Shown here piece by piece: positions 8,575 to 17,336 of a DNA stretch of 64,000 nt. The first letter of the stretch is position 1; every line of letters begins with the position of its first letter. The stretch covers positions 102,210 through 166,209 of the forward strand of contig NZ_LZRN01000004.1 in NCBI RefSeq assembly GCF_001678675.1, given 5' to 3'. The notes under the pieces are model-generated. The model searched no databases and was not told where the DNA came from. It saw nothing but the letters and a program-made list of their open reading frames with translations. This stretch comes from Gelidibacter algens. Lineage in GTDB: Bacteria > Bacteroidota > Bacteroidia > Flavobacteriales > Flavobacteriaceae. Both the position numbers and the translations under genes were made by a program.

Positions 8575-10173
8575 TTATTTCTGATTTACCAAATCCATTA
8601 AATTCACATCGTTTCCTAATAAAATATCATTGCTGTTGATACGGCCCTTCATGGAATCATTTTCCAGTTTCAAAACTCCTCTTGGGCAAACCGCAGCACA
8701 AATACCACAACCCACGCAGCTGCTACGTACAATATTCTCTCCTTTTTGGGCATAAGCACGTACGTCAATACCCATTTCGCAATAGGTGGAGCAGTTGCCA
8801 CAAGAAATACATTGGCCACCATTAGTGGTAATCCTGAACTTTGAGAATAAACGTTGTTGGAATCCTAAAACGGCAGCCATAGGGCAGCCAAAACGACACC
8901 ATACCCGATTTCCAAAAATAGGGTAGAAGCCCACGCCTATTACGCCTGAAAATATGGCACCAATTAAAAAGCCATAAGAAGATTTCAGAAAACTAGTATC
9001 TACTAAAAAGACATTTTTGGTACCACTAAAATAGTGCATGCCTATCAAAACTATTATAATTACAAAATAGCCAATGGCCCCGTATTGGGCGTCCTTTGCC
9101 AATTCTTGGCGCTTAAAAATCATGACCAAAGCGAATACAACCGTCAATAATGTTGCTACTCCAATTAAAAACACATTTTTTGTCAACCAATATTTACTGG
9201 AATCATCTCCCAAATAAGAATAAATAACAGCTGTCGTCATTAAGGTCACAAATACCACGACGCTATGCACTACCCAGCGCTCCACTTTCCAAGCAAACTG
9301 ACTTTTATCACTCAAATGTCGAAATGGGTCACCAGCAGTTTCTGCCAAACCTCCACAACCACAAACCCATGAACAATACCAGCGTTTACCGTACTTGTAA
9401 GTTAAAATAGGTGTGATAATAAAAATGGATGCAATTCCAAAAATGAGCAGCGCTAATCCAATAGTTCCGGAACTAATAAAATCATTGACACGATACTGGT
9501 CAAAATTATAATAATTTAAAGGCCAGATATTCTTCAAGTCGTAGTAGGGCAAATGAAATGAATCTGAATTCATTCGCGCCATAAATTCTGGAATCAAAAA
9601 AGCAAATCCCAACTGAAAAAACATGACCGAATAAGTTCTAATTCGTTCGTGTTTATTATGGCGATATTTCAAAATGAATTTATAGCCGAATATCAATATG
9701 GCCACGGTGTATAGGGTTCCATATACAAACCATTGACTTGCTGGTCCTCCACTTAATAGATAGCTTAATGGATCAAAAAGCGCAATCAACCCCGTATTTG
9801 CCTCACCTTTTCCTGCCAGCCCGAACCATTCAGCTTTAAAATAGAGAACAATGTAAAAAAGCGTCAGTACAATTCCCAATATCCAGCCCCAAAATCCTCT
9901 TGAGGCAATTGATTTAAACCAGACACCGTCATTTTTTATCCCTTCATGTTTTGTCAAGTAAGCATTGTTTGAGAAAATAATTGTCCCAAGCGTAATCATG
10001 ACCAAGGATAGGGTCAAGAATAAAGTTTTATTAGGAAAATTGACATTAAAGAAGGCCAATGTCATAATAAAAAGTCCGATGACTCCAATAGCCACTCCAA
10101 TTTTTTGTGTCTTGGACAGCGCTTGCGAATCGGGTTTGGCAAGAGACATGCTTGAATGTATTTTGTTGCTCAT
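8575..10173 (-). CDS. NosR/NapH-like membrane polyferredoxin (two 4Fe-4S clusters)
   Basis: A 532-residue inner-membrane protein with about ten transmembrane segments and a C-terminal cytoplasmic ferredoxin domain. Two 4Fe-4S binding motifs are visible, CISCGNCSTYC (455-465) and CVGCGICAAVC (486-496), each followed by Pro/Gly-containing turns. Between helices lie the paired cysteine motifs CSWVCGCGG and CRFGCP, hallmarks of the NosR/NapH/RdxA family. These proteins pass electrons across the membrane from quinol, or from cytoplasmic donors, to periplasmic or assembly partners. No nosZ, nap or cytochrome oxidase maturation genes are near. The FAD oxidoreductase gene directly upstream in the same direction (62-bp gap) is the probable redox partner. 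Function beyond electron transfer is not determinable. Confidence 0.85.
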   Translation of the reverse strand: MSNKIHSSMSLAKPDSQALSKTQKIGVAIGVIGLFIMTLAFFNVNFPNKTLFLTLSLVMITLGTIIFSNNAYLTKHEGIKNDGVWFKSIASRGFWGWILGIVLTLFYIVLYFKAEWFGLAGKGEANTGLIALFDPLSYLLSGGPASQWFVYGTLYTVAILIFGYKFILKYRHNKHERIRTYSVMFFQLGFAFLIPEFMARMNSDSFHLPYYDLKNIWPLNYYNFDQYRVNDFISSGTIGLALLIFGIASIFIITPILTYKYGKRWYCSWVCGCGGLAETAGDPFRHLSDKSQFAWKVERWVVHSVVVFVTLMTTAVIYSYLGDDSSKYWLTKNVFLIGVATLLTVVFALVMIFKRQELAKDAQYGAIGYFVIIIVLIGMHYFSGTKNVFLVDTSFLKSSYGFLIGAIFSGVIGVGFYPIFGNRVWCRFGCPMAAVLGFQQRLFSKFRITTNGGQCISCGNCSTYCEMGIDVRAYAQKGENIVRSSCVGCGICAAVCPRGVLKLENDSMKGRINSNDILLGNDVNLMDLVNQK

Positions 10174-10190
10174 GTTTTTTATATGTGTAA

Positions 10191-10233
10191 AGACCCCACA
10201 CCTACCGAAGTGTCGGAGCTTTGAGGTCTTGCG
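10191..10233. repeat. Palindromic repeat of the AGACC...GGTCT family, copy 1
   Basis: An imperfect inverted repeat between the FAD oxidoreductase and polyferredoxin genes. Its right part TCGGAGCTTTGAGGTCTTGCG matches the right part of the element at 25329-25374 except for two bases. As minus-strand RNA it would form a hairpin in the intergenic mRNA of this gene pair. Confidence 0.6.
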
Positions 10234-10235
10234 AT

Positions 10236-11534
10236 TTAAGTCGTTATAAACTGTTTAGAATAGCTATTCAAAATATTACGCTCAAAAGTTTTATAGAATT
10301 CAGGGTCAAAGTTGGCTTCCTTTAAATGTTCCATCACATAATCTGCTGTACGTTTTTCTGTAAGCCATCTATCAAAAACCTCATGTTTCATTCGGATGCC
10401 AAAAGTGTTGATCCCTAAAAACTCATTGGAACTTTCATGGTATTCAATAGTGATGCTTTTGGTGTCATCATCATGTTTCCAATGGAAATGTGCATGCCCT
10501 TCTTTAGGTTTGGCAAAAACCCAACCATAGGTTTGATATTCAATATCAAAAAACTTGGCGGAATTGAACCAGTGTCCGGGATTGTAGGGTATGCGATTCC
10601 CGCAAATAGTCTGTGCAACGGTTTCGCCCATCATTCTGCCAGTATACCAAACCGCCTCAACCGGTTTACGATTGCCAATGGGTTCACGTTGTTGCGCACA
10701 ATCGCCAATGGCGTATATATGTTCTATATTAGTTTCTAAATAGCGGTTTACCAAAACACCACTATCGGTTTCAATGCCCGTGGTTTTGATCATATCAATA
10801 TTGGGCGTTACCCCTGCGGTCAATCCTACCAAGTTGCAGGAGATTGTCTCGCTAGTTTCTTCAATGATAACAGCATTGGCACGTCCATTTTCATCTGCTG
10901 ATATTTCCTTGAGATTAGATTTTAAGCGCAAATCGATACCGTGGTTTTTGATGTGCCGATTGATCATTTGTGCATCTCCCAAGGGCAACACCCCGTCCCA
11001 AAAATTATCCTCTCGTACTAACAACGTTACCGGAATATTTCGGGTGTGCAACATTTCAGTCAGTTCAATTCCAATTAAGCCACCACCAACCACAACAGCA
11101 CGCTGGCATACCTCCTTATTGGGAGCCAAAGCTTCCAATTGGTCCAAATCCTGTTTGCTGTACAAGCCGATAACGCCATCTAAATCCTGGCCTTTCCAGC
11201 CAAATTTATTGGATTTACTTCCTGTGGATACAATTAATTTATCGTACTGTAGGGTCTCACTATTGTCGAAATGCAATGTATTGGTTGCAGTGTCAATCGT
11301 TTTTACAAATCCAAATTTTAAATCAATCCTGTTTTTTTTCCAAAACCAATCTTCATAGGGTTTTGTGTGTTCATATTTCATGTGACCCATATAAATATAC
11401 ATGAGTGCGGTACGCGAGAAGAAATGTTCGGTCTCGGCTGAAATAATCGTGATTTTCTTATCGGAAAGCTTTCGGATATGTCTGGCAGCAGTTATGCCAG
11501 AAATCCCGTTGCCAATGATGACGATGTGTTCCAT
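10236..11534 (-). CDS. FAD/NAD(P)-dependent oxidoreductase (ferredoxin reductase-like)
   Basis: A 432-residue cytoplasmic flavoprotein with two Rossmann motifs: GNGISG at residues 8-13 for FAD and VVVGGGLIGIE for NAD(P)H, plus the late FAD-contact motif YAIGDCA. It resembles the rubredoxin/ferredoxin reductase and nitrite-reductase-large-subunit-like pyridine nucleotide-disulfide oxidoreductases. The C-terminal 100 residues (HFHWKHDDD onwards) are not part of the common reductase fold and may be a partner-binding domain. It is transcribed divergently from the envelope operon and directly upstream of the polyferredoxin, so it probably feeds electrons from NAD(P)H into it. A redox-active disulfide pair is not visible. 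Confidence 0.85.
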   Translation of the reverse strand: MEHIVIIGNGISGITAARHIRKLSDKKITIISAETEHFFSRTALMYIYMGHMKYEHTKPYEDWFWKKNRIDLKFGFVKTIDTATNTLHFDNSETLQYDKLIVSTGSKSNKFGWKGQDLDGVIGLYSKQDLDQLEALAPNKEVCQRAVVVGGGLIGIELTEMLHTRNIPVTLLVREDNFWDGVLPLGDAQMINRHIKNHGIDLRLKSNLKEISADENGRANAVIIEETSETISCNLVGLTAGVTPNIDMIKTTGIETDSGVLVNRYLETNIEHIYAIGDCAQQREPIGNRKPVEAVWYTGRMMGETVAQTICGNRIPYNPGHWFNSAKFFDIEYQTYGWVFAKPKEGHAHFHWKHDDDTKSITIEYHESSNEFLGINTFGIRMKHEVFDRWLTEKRTADYVMEHLKEANFDPEFYKTFERNILNSYSKQFITT

Positions 11535-11679
11535 AGTTTGGTAGTTAGTAGTTCTTATGTCGCAACTAAAGGTAAGAACTTAATCTGTATTTCAATTTTA
11601 TGATAATACAATTACAAATTAACGATGCTATTTTTTCTTGTTATGTAAGTTATCTACATTTCATAAGACCAAGACGCTA

Positions 11680-11687
11680 TACATTTG
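11680..11687 (+). promoter_or_regulatory. Flavobacterial -7 promoter box for the envelope operon
   Basis: TACATTTG matches the Bacteroidota -7 consensus TAnnTTTG exactly and lies 18 bases before the ATG at 11706. It is in the divergent spacer between the FAD oxidoreductase and the DUF547 gene. No convincing -33 TTG could be fixed. Confidence 0.55.
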
Positions 11688-11705
11688 TAAAAATTTATAA
11701 GGGTG

Positions 11706-12422
11706 ATGAAAAACAAGATTTTACTTTTTTTATTGGCTTTATCCTCAATTCAGCTTTTTTCGCAAGACGTATATTCTTTTTTTGAAAAAACTGACAGCTT
11801 CTTGAAAGCGAATGTAGCTGACGGGAAGGTGGATTATGATGCCATTCATTCCAATCCAAAATCGTTGAATGAGTTGATGACATTGGGAGAAGGAATTTCG
11901 GTTTCAAAAGATGACAAACAAACCTATCAGGCGTTTTGGATCAATGCTTATAATTTGTCCGTTATCAAAGGAATCATCAATAACTTTCCAACGAAATCGC
12001 CATTGGATGAAAAAGGCTTTTTTGATAAAACCAAATATAAGTTGGCTGGTAAATCCATTACACTAAATGACATTGAGAATACAATTTTGAGAGCGGAATT
12101 CAAAGACCCACGGTTTCATTTTGTATTGGTTTGTGGCGCAATTGGTTGCCCGCCGTTGATTAACGAAGTTTATATGCCAAAAACATTGGATGCACAATTG
12201 ACCAAACAGACCAAGTTAGCCCTGAATGGTAACTATTTTATTAAAGTGAATGATAAGAAAAAAACTGTTGAGGGCTCGGAAATCATGAAATGGTATATAG
12301 AAGACTTTACGATGAATGGCGGCTCTGAAATCGATTTTATAAACACATACAGAGATGAAAAAGTGCCTTCAAACTATAAGCTTACGTATTCCAAATACGA
12401 TTGGAATTTGAATAGGAAATAA
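11706..12422 (+). CDS. DUF547 domain secreted protein
   Basis: A 238-residue protein with a clear Sec signal peptide ending near LFSQ/D (about residue 19) and a DUF547 domain. Family features include the AFWINAYN motif, HFVLVCGAIGCPP with paired cysteines and the terminal YDWNLN. The domain is related to papain-like/transglutaminase folds by published structural arguments, but its biochemical role is unknown. I prefer the ATG at 11706; a GTG directly before it is in frame. It opens a plus-strand operon with an outer-membrane barrel, a GH113-like lipoprotein, an Omp85-like barrel and a phosphatase. A second DUF547 gene is at 17337-18140. Confidence 0.85.
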   Translation: MKNKILLFLLALSSIQLFSQDVYSFFEKTDSFLKANVADGKVDYDAIHSNPKSLNELMTLGEGISVSKDDKQTYQAFWINAYNLSVIKGIINNFPTKSPLDEKGFFDKTKYKLAGKSITLNDIENTILRAEFKDPRFHFVLVCGAIGCPPLINEVYMPKTLDAQLTKQTKLALNGNYFIKVNDKKKTVEGSEIMKWYIEDFTMNGGSEIDFINTYRDEKVPSNYKLTYSKYDWNLNRK

Positions 12423-12443
12423 TAGAACTAACTAACATCAAAC

Positions 12444-13358
12444 ATGAAAAAATTCACAATGTTAAGTATGTTACTATTGAGCATTGCAGGCTATGCCCAA
12501 GATGATACGGACACCGACACGCAAAAAAGTAACATTCAAGAATACACACCATCCAAACTCCTAAAAAAAGGGCAATGGGATATCAAATTTTTCAATAGTC
12601 TATATACACAAACTAAAAGTACGGACGAAGGAAGTACCTCATTTGATATTCCACGTCAAAACTTTTTCACAAACACCAACGAAATTTATACGGGAATCAG
12701 TGATAATTCGAGAATCAATATCGGATTGATTTTTCAGGTGAGAGCGAATACCTTTGGCGGGCAAGATGCTTTTTCGGTTTTTGGTTTTGAAAATAATTCG
12801 ACGGATGCTAGAAGTGGTTTAACGACCATTGCGCCATCCATCCGTTTTCAACCGATTGCGAGCGTTCCGAATTTTTCATTGACAAGTTCGGTCTATTTTC
12901 CAGTATTTAAGGATACGCCAAATGCACCATATCTTGATAAAAGAAGTGTCTTTTGGGAAACTAAATTTTTCTATGACAAAACCTTTGGTGGTGGCGATTG
13001 GCAGATTTTTACAGAAATGGATTTAGGTTTTAATTTCGGGGAGAAAAGTCAAGATGCAAACCCCGTAGATTCAAACATCGGTGAACGTTTTGCAAATAAT
13101 AGTTTGTTCATGCCCTTCAGTGCGTTTTTAAGTTATTTTCCTTCCGATAAATCGACCCTTTTCATTAATGGACAGCAAGCGTTTTTAGTGGATTTAGGGA
13201 ATGATTTTTCCCAACGTTACACACAACTAGGTTTTGGTGGAAAATATCAAATAACAGACGTATTAAACCTTGAAGCGTCCTATGGAAAGATAGTCACAGG
13301 GCATAACTTTCAAGGATTGGGTCATACATTTAGTTTAGGATTGAGAGCGCTTTTTTAG
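12444..13358 (+). CDS. Predicted outer-membrane beta-barrel protein
   Basis: A 304-residue protein with a signal peptide (cleavage after YAQ, about residue 19), followed by alternating amphipathic strands rich in aromatic residues and a C-terminal LGLRALF ending in Phe, as expected for an outer-membrane barrel. About 12 strands could be fitted. I do not recognise a specific porin family. It is 21 bp after the DUF547 gene and 34 bp before the glycoside-hydrolase-like gene in one operon, so it may be a channel or anchoring barrel for that system. Confidence 0.75.
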   Translation: MKKFTMLSMLLLSIAGYAQDDTDTDTQKSNIQEYTPSKLLKKGQWDIKFFNSLYTQTKSTDEGSTSFDIPRQNFFTNTNEIYTGISDNSRINIGLIFQVRANTFGGQDAFSVFGFENNSTDARSGLTTIAPSIRFQPIASVPNFSLTSSVYFPVFKDTPNAPYLDKRSVFWETKFFYDKTFGGGDWQIFTEMDLGFNFGEKSQDANPVDSNIGERFANNSLFMPFSAFLSYFPSDKSTLFINGQQAFLVDLGNDFSQRYTQLGFGGKYQITDVLNLEASYGKIVTGHNFQGLGHTFSLGLRALF

Positions 13359-13392
13359 AGATTTGAAGTATTTTAGTACTTAAATCGCTACT

Positions 13393-14397
13393 ATGAAATT
13401 ATTTAAGTCTCTATTGTTAACCTCTTTTGCTGTATTGCAATTAGCGTGTTCGGGGCAGTCTCCTAAAATCAACGGTGTTAGTTTTGTAGCTTCTCGTAAC
13501 GCTATTACAGAGAAAAGTGTACAGCCTGTAGTGAGAATCAACGCAAATTTCGCGGCCTTGATGCCCTTCGGGTTTATTCGCGAATTATCACATCCCGAAA
13601 TATGGTTCAACACAGAAAGACAATGGTTTGGAGAGCGCGAAGATGGCATTAAACAATATGCTGAAGAGCTTCGAAAGAAAGGAATCAAAATTATGTTGAA
13701 GCCACAAATTTGGGTATCAAATGGCCAGTTCACAGGCTTTATTAAAATGACAAAAGAAGAAGATTGGAAAACACTCGAAAAATCATATTCGTCATTTATT
13801 TTGGAATATGCGCGGATTGCCCAAGAAAGTAATTTTGAAATTTTGTGTATTGGAACTGAACTTGAGGGCTTTATTGATGCGCGTCCTAACTATTGGAAAG
13901 GGTTGATTACGGAGATAAAAAAAATATACAAAGGTAAACTGACTTATGCGTCCAACTGGAATGAGTACAACAGAACGCCATTTTGGGATGACATCGATTA
14001 TATAGGAATTGATGCTTATTTTCCAGTTGATGATAAACAATCACCTACATTGGAAGCTAGTAAGAAAGGTTGGCAAAAGCATAAAATTGAAATGAAAACC
14101 TATTCAGAAAAGCATGACAAACCAATTCTGTTTACTGAATTTGGATATAGAAGCAGTGACTATGCAGGAAGAGAACCTTGGACCGTTGACAGAGTGGACA
14201 AACAAGTAAATCTCGAAGCGCAAGCAATTTTGACGCAGGCCTTGTTCGAAGAATTCTGGACTGAAGAGTGGTTTTCGGGAGGCTTTGTTTGGAAATGGTT
14301 CCACGATTACGAGAAAGTAGGTGGACCGGAAGACAACCGTTTCACACCTCAAAATAAACCTGCCGAACAGGTCTTAAAAACATTTTATTCTAAATAA
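13393..14397 (+). CDS. GH113-like glycoside hydrolase, lipoprotein
   Basis: A 334-residue TIM-barrel protein similar to glycoside hydrolase family 113 (beta-mannanase clan GH-A). The probable acid/base glutamate is E156 in CIGTELEG and the nucleophile E249 in LFTEFGYRS, both at strand ends as the clan requires. The signal peptide ends in the lipobox LQLAC with Cys at residue 19, so the protein is anchored to a membrane and probably faces the periplasm or surface. It sits between an outer-membrane barrel and an Omp85-like barrel; the next gene overlaps its stop by one base. Substrate is not known; the neighbours suggest an envelope glycan rather than a nutrient polysaccharide, since no SusCD genes adjoin it. 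Confidence 0.85.
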   Translation: MKLFKSLLLTSFAVLQLACSGQSPKINGVSFVASRNAITEKSVQPVVRINANFAALMPFGFIRELSHPEIWFNTERQWFGEREDGIKQYAEELRKKGIKIMLKPQIWVSNGQFTGFIKMTKEEDWKTLEKSYSSFILEYARIAQESNFEILCIGTELEGFIDARPNYWKGLITEIKKIYKGKLTYASNWNEYNRTPFWDDIDYIGIDAYFPVDDKQSPTLEASKKGWQKHKIEMKTYSEKHDKPILFTEFGYRSSDYAGREPWTVDRVDKQVNLEAQAILTQALFEEFWTEEWFSGGFVWKWFHDYEKVGGPEDNRFTPQNKPAEQVLKTFYSK

Positions 14398-15659
14398 TGA
14401 GACCTCTAATCGCCCTTGCAGTATTCATTTTCAGCTTTCAAATGTCAGCCCAACAACCGAAAGTTGCGGATTTGAAAGTTCAGGGCATTAAAAAGCTCAA
14501 ATCATCTTTCGTTCAAAAAGTGTCTAAAATACGTTCAGGCGAAGTATTAGATTCCATAATGATAGAGCAGGATATCAGACGTCTCAAGCGATTACCATCG
14601 ATTGCACATGCTACTTATCAGGTTTTTCCAGCAGAAAATGAAGGTGAATATAACGTGATTTATAGCATTGATGAAAATTTCACAATCATTCCATCCCTGA
14701 ATGTTTACACGACTAATGAAGATGAATTCGCTTACCGATTGGGATTGTATGAGTTCAATTTATTTGGTCAAAATATTGCCTTTGGTGGTTTTTATCAGAA
14801 AGATATTTACAGTTCTTACGGCATCAATTTTAGGGCGCCCTATTTATTCAGTCGTAATTTTGGTTTGGCCGTTAATCATCAAAATTTAACAACCCAAGAG
14901 CCTGTTTTTTTTAATAATGCATCGTCCGATTATAAATATAACAATACATCTTATGAGATTTTGGGCTTATACGAATTCAATTTCAAGAATAAGATAGAAT
15001 TGGGAATCAATTATTTCACTGAAGATTATCAATATAAATTTGGAGCAACAAGTCCTGATGTGCCACAGGCATTAAAAGTCAATAAAGTGTTGTATAAGTT
15101 GATTTACGAATTCAATACTTTGGATTATGATTATCAATATGTCGCTGGATTTAGGAGTATTTTCCAATTTCAGAATGTAACAACGACCGACAATACATTA
15201 CCAGCATTTCTAATTGGTTGGAATGATTTTCTCTATTATAAACGTCTTGGAGAAAAAGGAAATTGGGCAAGTAGACTGCGATTGGGTGTCGCTTCTAATG
15301 ATGAAACACCTTTTGCGCCATTTTCAGTTGATAATAATCTGAACATTAGAGGTGTCGGAAATATTATAGATAGAGGTACCGCTGCCATCGTTTTAAATAC
15401 GGAATATAGACACACATTTATTGACAAAACTTGGTTTGTGCTTCAAGGCAATGCCTTTGTTGATGCTGGAAGTTGGCGAAATCCAGGAGGTGATTTTGGC
15501 GATTTTGGAGACAATAAAAACTTAAGGGTCTATCCCGGTGTCGGATTGCGTTTTATGCACAAAAGGATTTTTAATGCGATTTTTAGGATTGATTATGGTT
15601 ATGGGATTACCGAAAATGCCAGCAGAGGATTTGTGTTTGGTATTGGGCAGTATTTCTAA
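14397..15659 (+). CDS. Omp85/BamA-family outer-membrane protein with one POTRA domain
   Basis: A 420-residue exported protein. After a signal peptide ending at MSAQ comes one POTRA-like domain (about residues 22-95, with VQGIKKLKSSFVQKVSKIRSGEVLD), then a barrel of the surface-antigen/Omp85 type to a C-terminal IGQYF. It is short compared with BamA (five POTRAs) and resembles the small Omp85 proteins of Bacteroidota that insert or export specific partners. The ATG shares a base with the stop of the GH113-like gene, so the two are tightly coupled; the barrel may export that lipoprotein. Whether its barrel has the conserved VRGF/Y motif is not clear, although NIRGVGN occurs in the right region. 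Confidence 0.8.
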   Translation: MRPLIALAVFIFSFQMSAQQPKVADLKVQGIKKLKSSFVQKVSKIRSGEVLDSIMIEQDIRRLKRLPSIAHATYQVFPAENEGEYNVIYSIDENFTIIPSLNVYTTNEDEFAYRLGLYEFNLFGQNIAFGGFYQKDIYSSYGINFRAPYLFSRNFGLAVNHQNLTTQEPVFFNNASSDYKYNNTSYEILGLYEFNFKNKIELGINYFTEDYQYKFGATSPDVPQALKVNKVLYKLIYEFNTLDYDYQYVAGFRSIFQFQNVTTTDNTLPAFLIGWNDFLYYKRLGEKGNWASRLRLGVASNDETPFAPFSVDNNLNIRGVGNIIDRGTAAIVLNTEYRHTFIDKTWFVLQGNAFVDAGSWRNPGGDFGDFGDNKNLRVYPGVGLRFMHKRIFNAIFRIDYGYGITENASRGFVFGIGQYF

Positions 15660-15692
15660 CAAAAAAGCTCGAAATTTGTAAAAAAAAACGAA

Positions 15693-16451
15693 TTGATTAG
15701 AACAATTGCAATCGGAGATATTCACGGCGGATTAAAAGGATTAAAGCAGCTTTTGAAACGTATTGATTTAAAGGAAGACGACCGACTTATTTTTCTGGGA
15801 GATTATGTCGACGGATGGAGCGAATCAGCACAGGTGATTCATTATTTGATGGAATTGTCCAAAACAAATGCCTGTATTTTTATAAAAGGCAACCATGATG
15901 CGTGGTGTGAAACTTGGCTGCGGACCAAAAAGGCAGAAAAAGTTTGGCTGGAACATGGCGGAAAAGGAACGATAGAAAGTTATTCGAGCTTTTCAAAGAA
16001 AGAAAAGCGAACGCATTTAGAATTTTTTGAGGGCATGAAATTGCATCATTTAGAGGATGAAAACCTGTTGTTTCTTCATGCAGGATTTACATCTAAATAT
16101 GGCGTTGAACAGGAAACCTCTGAAAGTACGTTTTACTTTGACCGGACGCTTTGGGAAATGGCCTTGACCATGGACAAACAGATTGATGAAAACTCCGCGT
16201 TATTTCCAAAGCGCTTAAAACATTACCGCGAAATCTATATTGGGCATACCCCTACACTTAATTTTAATTCGGAAGAGCCAATGAATGCTGTTAACGTATG
16301 GAATGTGGATACCGGAGCTGCATTTTACGGGAAATTATCTGCAATAGATATCCATTCAAAACAGATTTTCCAAAGTGATATTATAATGGAATTGTATCCT
16401 GAAGAAAAGGGAAGAAATGAACGTTCATTAAATGAAATCTTAGGAAAGTAG
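15693..16451 (+). CDS. Calcineurin-like metallophosphoesterase (PPP/PrpA-like)
   Basis: A 252-residue cytoplasmic phosphatase with the complete dimetal motif set: GDIHGG (residues 8-13), GDYVDGW, KGNHD, a later HAGF and GHTP. This is the serine/threonine-phosphatase or bis-(5'-nucleosyl)-tetraphosphatase type. The reading frame lacks a plausible ATG; the TTG at 15693 places the first strand IRTIAIGDIHG correctly, so I use it. It is 33 bp after the Omp85-like gene and ends 6 bp from a convergent glycosyltransferase, with no terminator visible between them. Substrate, protein or nucleotide, is unknown. Confidence 0.85.
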   Translation: MIRTIAIGDIHGGLKGLKQLLKRIDLKEDDRLIFLGDYVDGWSESAQVIHYLMELSKTNACIFIKGNHDAWCETWLRTKKAEKVWLEHGGKGTIESYSSFSKKEKRTHLEFFEGMKLHHLEDENLLFLHAGFTSKYGVEQETSESTFYFDRTLWEMALTMDKQIDENSALFPKRLKHYREIYIGHTPTLNFNSEEPMNAVNVWNVDTGAAFYGKLSAIDIHSKQIFQSDIIMELYPEEKGRNERSLNEILGK

Positions 16452-16457
16452 CATTGT

Positions 16458-17249
16458 CTAATAAATGTGCTTTTGGTAATAAGCCAACAATGTTTGTGCA
16501 TCTGCGCCAAACCATTTCTTTGCATAGATGACCCAAAAGTGGTACTGTAGTTTCCAAATACCATGTTTACGGTAGCGTCTTGAAGAGGTTTTTAGTTTTT
16601 TATTGATAACCACAAATTGTTTTCTGGCAAACAATTCATTGATCAACATATTGTCTTCATATATAGTAAAACGCTCGTCATAACCTCCAATCTCATCAAA
16701 AAGCTGTCGTGTGATAAACTGGCTTTGATCACCACCTCTGCAGGCACGCCAACGAAATTGTGTCAACCAACTTGCCAATCTTAACCACCAATGGCCGCTG
16801 TCAAACTGCATCCTAAAACATCCTGCTTTGTTGCCTTTTTCCACTTCATCAATAATATGCTGGTCAAATTTTTTGGGAGGAAATGAATCGGCATGTAAAA
16901 AATAAAGAATGTTGGCGTTGGCAATTTTAGCGCCTGCGTTCATCTGTTTGGCGCGTCCTTTTTGTGAGGCTATAAATCGTATCCTGGATTTTACATCTGG
17001 TCTGTCTTCAATAAAGTGTAGTTCGGCGTTATGGGAAACAGCATTTTTTGACTGATGTGATTGCAATTGCGATACTTCTGAAATAAAACTATTCACGATA
17101 GCTTTTGATCCATCTGTACTGCCACCATCCATAATAATAATTTCCGAAACATTTTTTGCAGAACTATAATCCAAAAGGTGATGAATCAGTTTCCCAATGG
17201 TTTCTTCTTCATTTAATATGGGAATGATGATAGAGATCTGGTTGCTCAT
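16458..17249 (-). CDS. GT2 glycosyltransferase, TIGR04283-type (arsenosugar-associated)
   Basis: A 263-residue GT-A protein with SIIIPILNEE at the start, IIMDGGSTDGS for nucleotide binding and FLHADSFPP as the metal-binding acidic motif. It matches the pattern of the TIGR04283 family, which travels with ArsS radical SAM genes and DUF2064 transferases. It would attach a sugar to, or from, the arsenoribose or a lipid carrier; the reaction has not been assigned as far as I know. It is the last gene of a minus-strand run that begins near 30.9 kb; DUF547 and a desaturase-like gene lie directly upstream. A 46-residue insertion-like stretch (about 53-98) with SQLQSHQSKN is unusual for the family. 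Confidence 0.8.
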   Translation of the reverse strand: MSNQISIIIPILNEEETIGKLIHHLLDYSSAKNVSEIIIMDGGSTDGSKAIVNSFISEVSQLQSHQSKNAVSHNAELHFIEDRPDVKSRIRFIASQKGRAKQMNAGAKIANANILYFLHADSFPPKKFDQHIIDEVEKGNKAGCFRMQFDSGHWWLRLASWLTQFRWRACRGGDQSQFITRQLFDEIGGYDERFTIYEDNMLINELFARKQFVVINKKLKTSSRRYRKHGIWKLQYHFWVIYAKKWFGADAQTLLAYYQKHIY

Positions 17250-17336
17250 AAGCAGAAAATCGTTCAGATATGTAACGCTGAAATTTCGAGACTTAAAGTT
17301 ATGGATATAAATTTCTTAAGGAACACTTAAGCAAAA

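Noticed and set aside
10415..11358. Frames opposite the FAD oxidoreductase, the longest 10774-11358
   Set aside because: Shadow frames; the minus strand carries full FAD and NAD motifs.
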